Source: Elusimicrobiota bacterium (lineage in GTDB: Bacteria; Elusimicrobiota; Elusimicrobia; UBA1565; UBA9628). Taken from it: 9,669 bases of DNA. The notes under the pieces are model-generated. The model was not told where the DNA came from, searched no databases, and saw nothing but the letters and a program-made list of their open reading frames with translations. Location of the stretch: contig JACQBB010000019.1 in assembly GCA_016194625.1 (NCBI GenBank), forward strand, positions 1 through 9,669, given 5' to 3'. Position 1 is the first letter of the stretch, and every line of letters starts with the position of its first letter. The position numbers were made by a program, and so were the translations under genes. Shown one piece after another: positions 6,640 to 9,669 of the stretch.

Positions 6640-6929
6640 ATAAGCGGCTATTTCTGATTTCATTTCATCTCTCCGCTCCAGAGAAAAATGCGAAATACTT
6701 TGCAAAAGGGATTAAGAGTTATAAGGTTTGGGCACGCGTTGGCCACTCCGCTTTCCTAGTTTTTACCGCTGACGATCCGAATGCTATTCGGGATAAGATG
6801 TCGATAGCCCTGGAGCCGGAAGATAAACTCTTTGTGGCAGCTGTTGAATCCCCGTCCGCCTGGACTGGATTCCCCGATTCAACGACCAATTGGCTGCAAA
6901 AATATTTTTCGGTCAACCCCAAAATCTAA
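6636..6929 (+). CDS. SinR/Cas2-like small ferredoxin-fold protein
   Basis: The product has 97 residues. It begins with a beta-strand (KRLFLISFHL), then a helix, IKSYKVWARVGHSAFLVF, a DPNAIRDKM helix and LEPEDKLFVAAVE. It ends with SAWTGFP and NWLQKYF. This order matches the SinR-like branch of the Cas2/VapD fold, where a consensus such as ISYDL, W-x-S-x-WLV, D-L-V and G-W-x-WL is usual. The Asp that Cas2 and VapD nucleases carry at the end of strand 1 is His11 here, so nuclease activity by that route is doubtful. That makes an antitoxin or regulatory role plausible, which is inference. The start at 6636 is chosen because its ATG overlaps the HEPN gene's TGA and begins exactly at strand 1. An ATG at 6585 in the same frame would add 17 residues that fit nothing. 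There are no CRISPR repeats or cas1 in the window, so it is not a CRISPR adaptation gene here. Confidence 0.65.
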   Translation: MNKRLFLISFHLSAPEKNAKYFAKGIKSYKVWARVGHSAFLVFTADDPNAIRDKMSIALEPEDKLFVAAVESPSAWTGFPDSTTNWLQKYFSVNPKI

Positions 6930-6940
6930 CCTCAAAAAAA
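6921..6940 (+). repeat. Right copy of the imperfect A-rich repeat flanking the low-G+C block
   Basis: AAAATC (6921-6926) and CAAAAAAA (6933-6940) mirror the order seen at 5927-5951. The first part encodes the end of the Cas2-like gene and the rest lies in the 21-base gap before the nitrilase gene. Confidence 0.25.
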
Positions 6941-6941
6941 C

Positions 6942-6946
6942 GGAGA
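6942..6946 (+). promoter_or_regulatory. Shine-Dalgarno for the nitrilase-family gene
   Basis: GGAGA lies 4 bases before the ATG at 6951. It is the first sequence after the foreign block with host-like character, so the nitrilase gene kept its own ribosome binding site when the block arrived. Confidence 0.7.
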
Positions 6947-6950
6947 TGAC

Positions 6951-7822
6951 ATGTCCCGAATCGTGAAAGTCGGCCTCGTGCAGGCGTCGTGCCCGTGGAC
7001 GCCGCCCAAGCACTCGCTCAAGGACATCAAGAAGAAGATGATCGACAAGCACGTGGCCTTCGTGGAGGCCGCGGCCAAGAAGGGCGTGCAGATGCTGGGC
7101 CTGCAGGAGATCTTCTACGGACCGTACTTCTGCGCCGAGCAGGACACCAAGTGGTACGACACGGCCGAGCGCATCGACGGACCGACGACCAAGCTGATGC
7201 AGAAGCTGGCCAAGAAGCACCAGATGGTCATCGTCTCGCCGATCTACGAGACGCCCTCGACCGGCACCTACTACAACACCGCGGCCGTCATCGACGCGGA
7301 CGGCTCCTTGGCGGGCATCTACCGCAAGAACCACATCCCGCATTGCGCGCCGGGCTTCTGGGAGAAGTTCTACTTCAAGCCGGGCAACCTCGGCTACCCG
7401 GTGTTCCAGACGCGCTACGCGAAGGTCGGCGTGTACATCTGCTACGACCGCCACTTCCCGGACGGCGCGCGCATCCTGGGCCTCAACGGCGCCGAGATCG
7501 TCTTCAACCCGTCGGCGACGGTGAAGGGCCTGTCGCAGTACCTGTGGAAGCTCGAGCAGCCGGCGCACGCGGTGGCCAACCAGTACTTCGTCGCCGCCAG
7601 CAACCGCGTCGGCAAGGAAGGGCCCTGGAACATCGGCGAGTTCTACGGGCAGTCCTACATCTGCGACCCGCGCGGCCAGATGCTGAAGGTCGGCTCGCCC
7701 GACAAGGACGAGCTGGTGACCGCGGACGTGGACTTCGACCAGATCCTGGAGGTCCGCAAGGTCTGGCAGTTCTTCCGCGACCGCCGGCCCGAGACCTACG
7801 GGGAACTGGTCCAGCAGCTGCC

Positions 7823-7826
<4 letters not shown>
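6951..7826 (+). CDS. N-carbamoyl-beta-alanine amidohydrolase (beta-ureidopropionase), nitrilase superfamily
   Basis: The product has 291 residues, the usual size for this carbon-nitrogen hydrolase family. The catalytic triad is visible: Glu53 in LGLQEIFYG, Lys126 in YRKNHIP and Cys164 in GVYICYDRHFPDGAR. Glu138 in FWEKFYF is at the place of the accessory glutamate. In pyrimidine catabolism the family hydrolyses N-carbamoyl-beta-alanine (or the beta-aminoisobutyrate analogue) to the amino acid, CO2 and ammonia in the cytoplasm. Close relatives include N-carbamoylputrescine amidase. The neighbouring preTA, permease and dihydropyrimidinase genes favour the beta-ureidopropionase role, but an N-carbamoyl-D-amino-acid or hydantoin-pathway preference cannot be excluded. 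It starts 21 bases after the foreign block, which separates it from preTA, and its TGA overlaps the GTG of the permease gene (GTGA). Confidence 0.85.
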
Positions 7827-9306
<1,480 letters not shown>

Positions 9307-9310
<4 letters not shown>

Positions 9311-9669
9311 GCTACGACCTCGTCGTCAAGAACGGGACCATCGTCTCGGCGTCGGACACCTTCGTCGCCGACCTGGCTATCGAGAAGGGCCGGGTCGTCG
9401 CGGTCGGCCAGGTCTCCGCGCCGGGCAAGAAGGTCGTGGACGCCAAGGGCAAGGTCGTCGTGCCCGGCGGCATCGACGTGCACACCCACTTCGACATGCC
9501 CTTCATGGGCGCCACCACCGCCGACGACTTCACGAGCGGCTCGATGGGCGCGGTGTTCGGCGGCACGACCTGCGTCGTCGACTTCGCGATCCAAAAGAGG
9601 GGCGAGTCGCTCAAAGCGGCTCTCGACACCTGGCACGGCAAGGCCGAGGGCAAGTCGGCCGTCGACTAC
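9307..9669 (+). CDS. Dihydropyrimidinase / D-hydantoinase, N-terminal part (cut by window edge)
   Basis: 121 codons are visible out of the roughly 460 usual for the family. The N-terminal beta domain (YDLVVKNGTIV, then ADLAIEKGRVVAVG) leads to VVVPGGIDVHTHFDMPFMG, where His59 and His61 are the first two zinc ligands of the amidohydrolase barrel. The sequence then continues TTADDFTSGSMGAVFGGTTCVVDFA, typical of dihydropyrimidinases and hydantoinases. The carbamylated lysine and later ligands lie beyond the window. It opens dihydrouracil or dihydrothymine to the N-carbamoyl-beta-amino acid, the step between PreTA and the nitrilase-family enzyme. The GTG overlaps the permease stop (GTGA), so it belongs to the same operon. 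Dihydropyrimidinase is preferred to hydantoinase because of the preTA neighbours. Confidence 0.9.

Larger units (their letters stand above)
5941..6929. other. Low-G+C two-gene block, probably horizontally acquired
   Basis: Composition falls sharply within a few bases of 5930 and returns to the host value at about 6941. For example, 6301-6360 holds 29 G or C in 60, against 49 in 60 at 3121-3180 and 39 in 60 at 7381-7440. Codons ending in A or T are frequent only here. The block holds exactly two overlapping genes. There is no transposase, integrase, tRNA or clear inverted repeat at its edges, so the means of entry is not visible. It splits the pyrimidine operon without breaking a reading frame. 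Confidence 0.8.

Noticed and set aside
5941..6929. CRISPR adaptation locus suggested by the Cas2-like protein
   Set aside because: No repeat-spacer array and no cas1 or other cas gene is visible. The protein also lacks the strand-1 Asp and resembles the SinR-like branch.

Overview
The window is a 9.7 kb piece of a very G+C-rich bacterial chromosome, with many 60-base stretches between 65% and 82% G+C by hand count. Taxonomy cannot be fixed from the sequence alone. The paired export-type transglutaminase and DUF350 genes, a DUF6624-like protein and several start codons sitting 6-9 bases after a -10-like hexamer would suit a high-GC uncultured lineage such as Elusimicrobiota or a neighbour, but this is a low-confidence guess.

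Left part (1-2720). A Ser/Thr protein kinase gene runs leftward off the window edge from a start at 1098. A short 60-69 base divergent intergenic region separates it from a rightward pair: a signal-peptide-bearing transglutaminase-like protein with an intact Cys/His/Glu set, and a four-helix membrane protein made of two DUF350 repeats. The membrane protein's Shine-Dalgarno sequence overlaps the stop codon of the first gene.

Middle and right part (2735-9669). This is a reductive pyrimidine catabolism operon. In order it holds preT (FAD/Fe-S subunit of dihydropyrimidine dehydrogenase), preA (FMN/Fe-S catalytic subunit), an uncharacterised DUF6624-like gene, a two-gene insert, an N-carbamoyl-beta-alanine amidohydrolase-type nitrilase, an NCS1 nucleobase/hydantoin permease, and the start of a dihydropyrimidinase that runs off the right edge. 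Together these would import uracil or thymine (or hydantoins), reduce the base, open the dihydropyrimidine ring, and hydrolyse the carbamoyl product to beta-alanine or beta-aminoisobutyrate, CO2 and ammonia. Almost every gene start overlaps or touches the preceding stop.

The anomaly is the block at about 5941-6929. Base composition drops abruptly to about half G+C and codon use changes. The block carries two overlapping genes: a 232-residue HEPN-type protein with an R-x4-H RNase motif, and a 97-residue SinR/Cas2-like protein that lacks the usual catalytic Asp. There is no CRISPR array and no cas1. The best reading is a horizontally acquired toxin-antitoxin or defence-type cassette that landed at a gene boundary inside a metabolic operon. 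It is the strongest candidate here for something undescribed.
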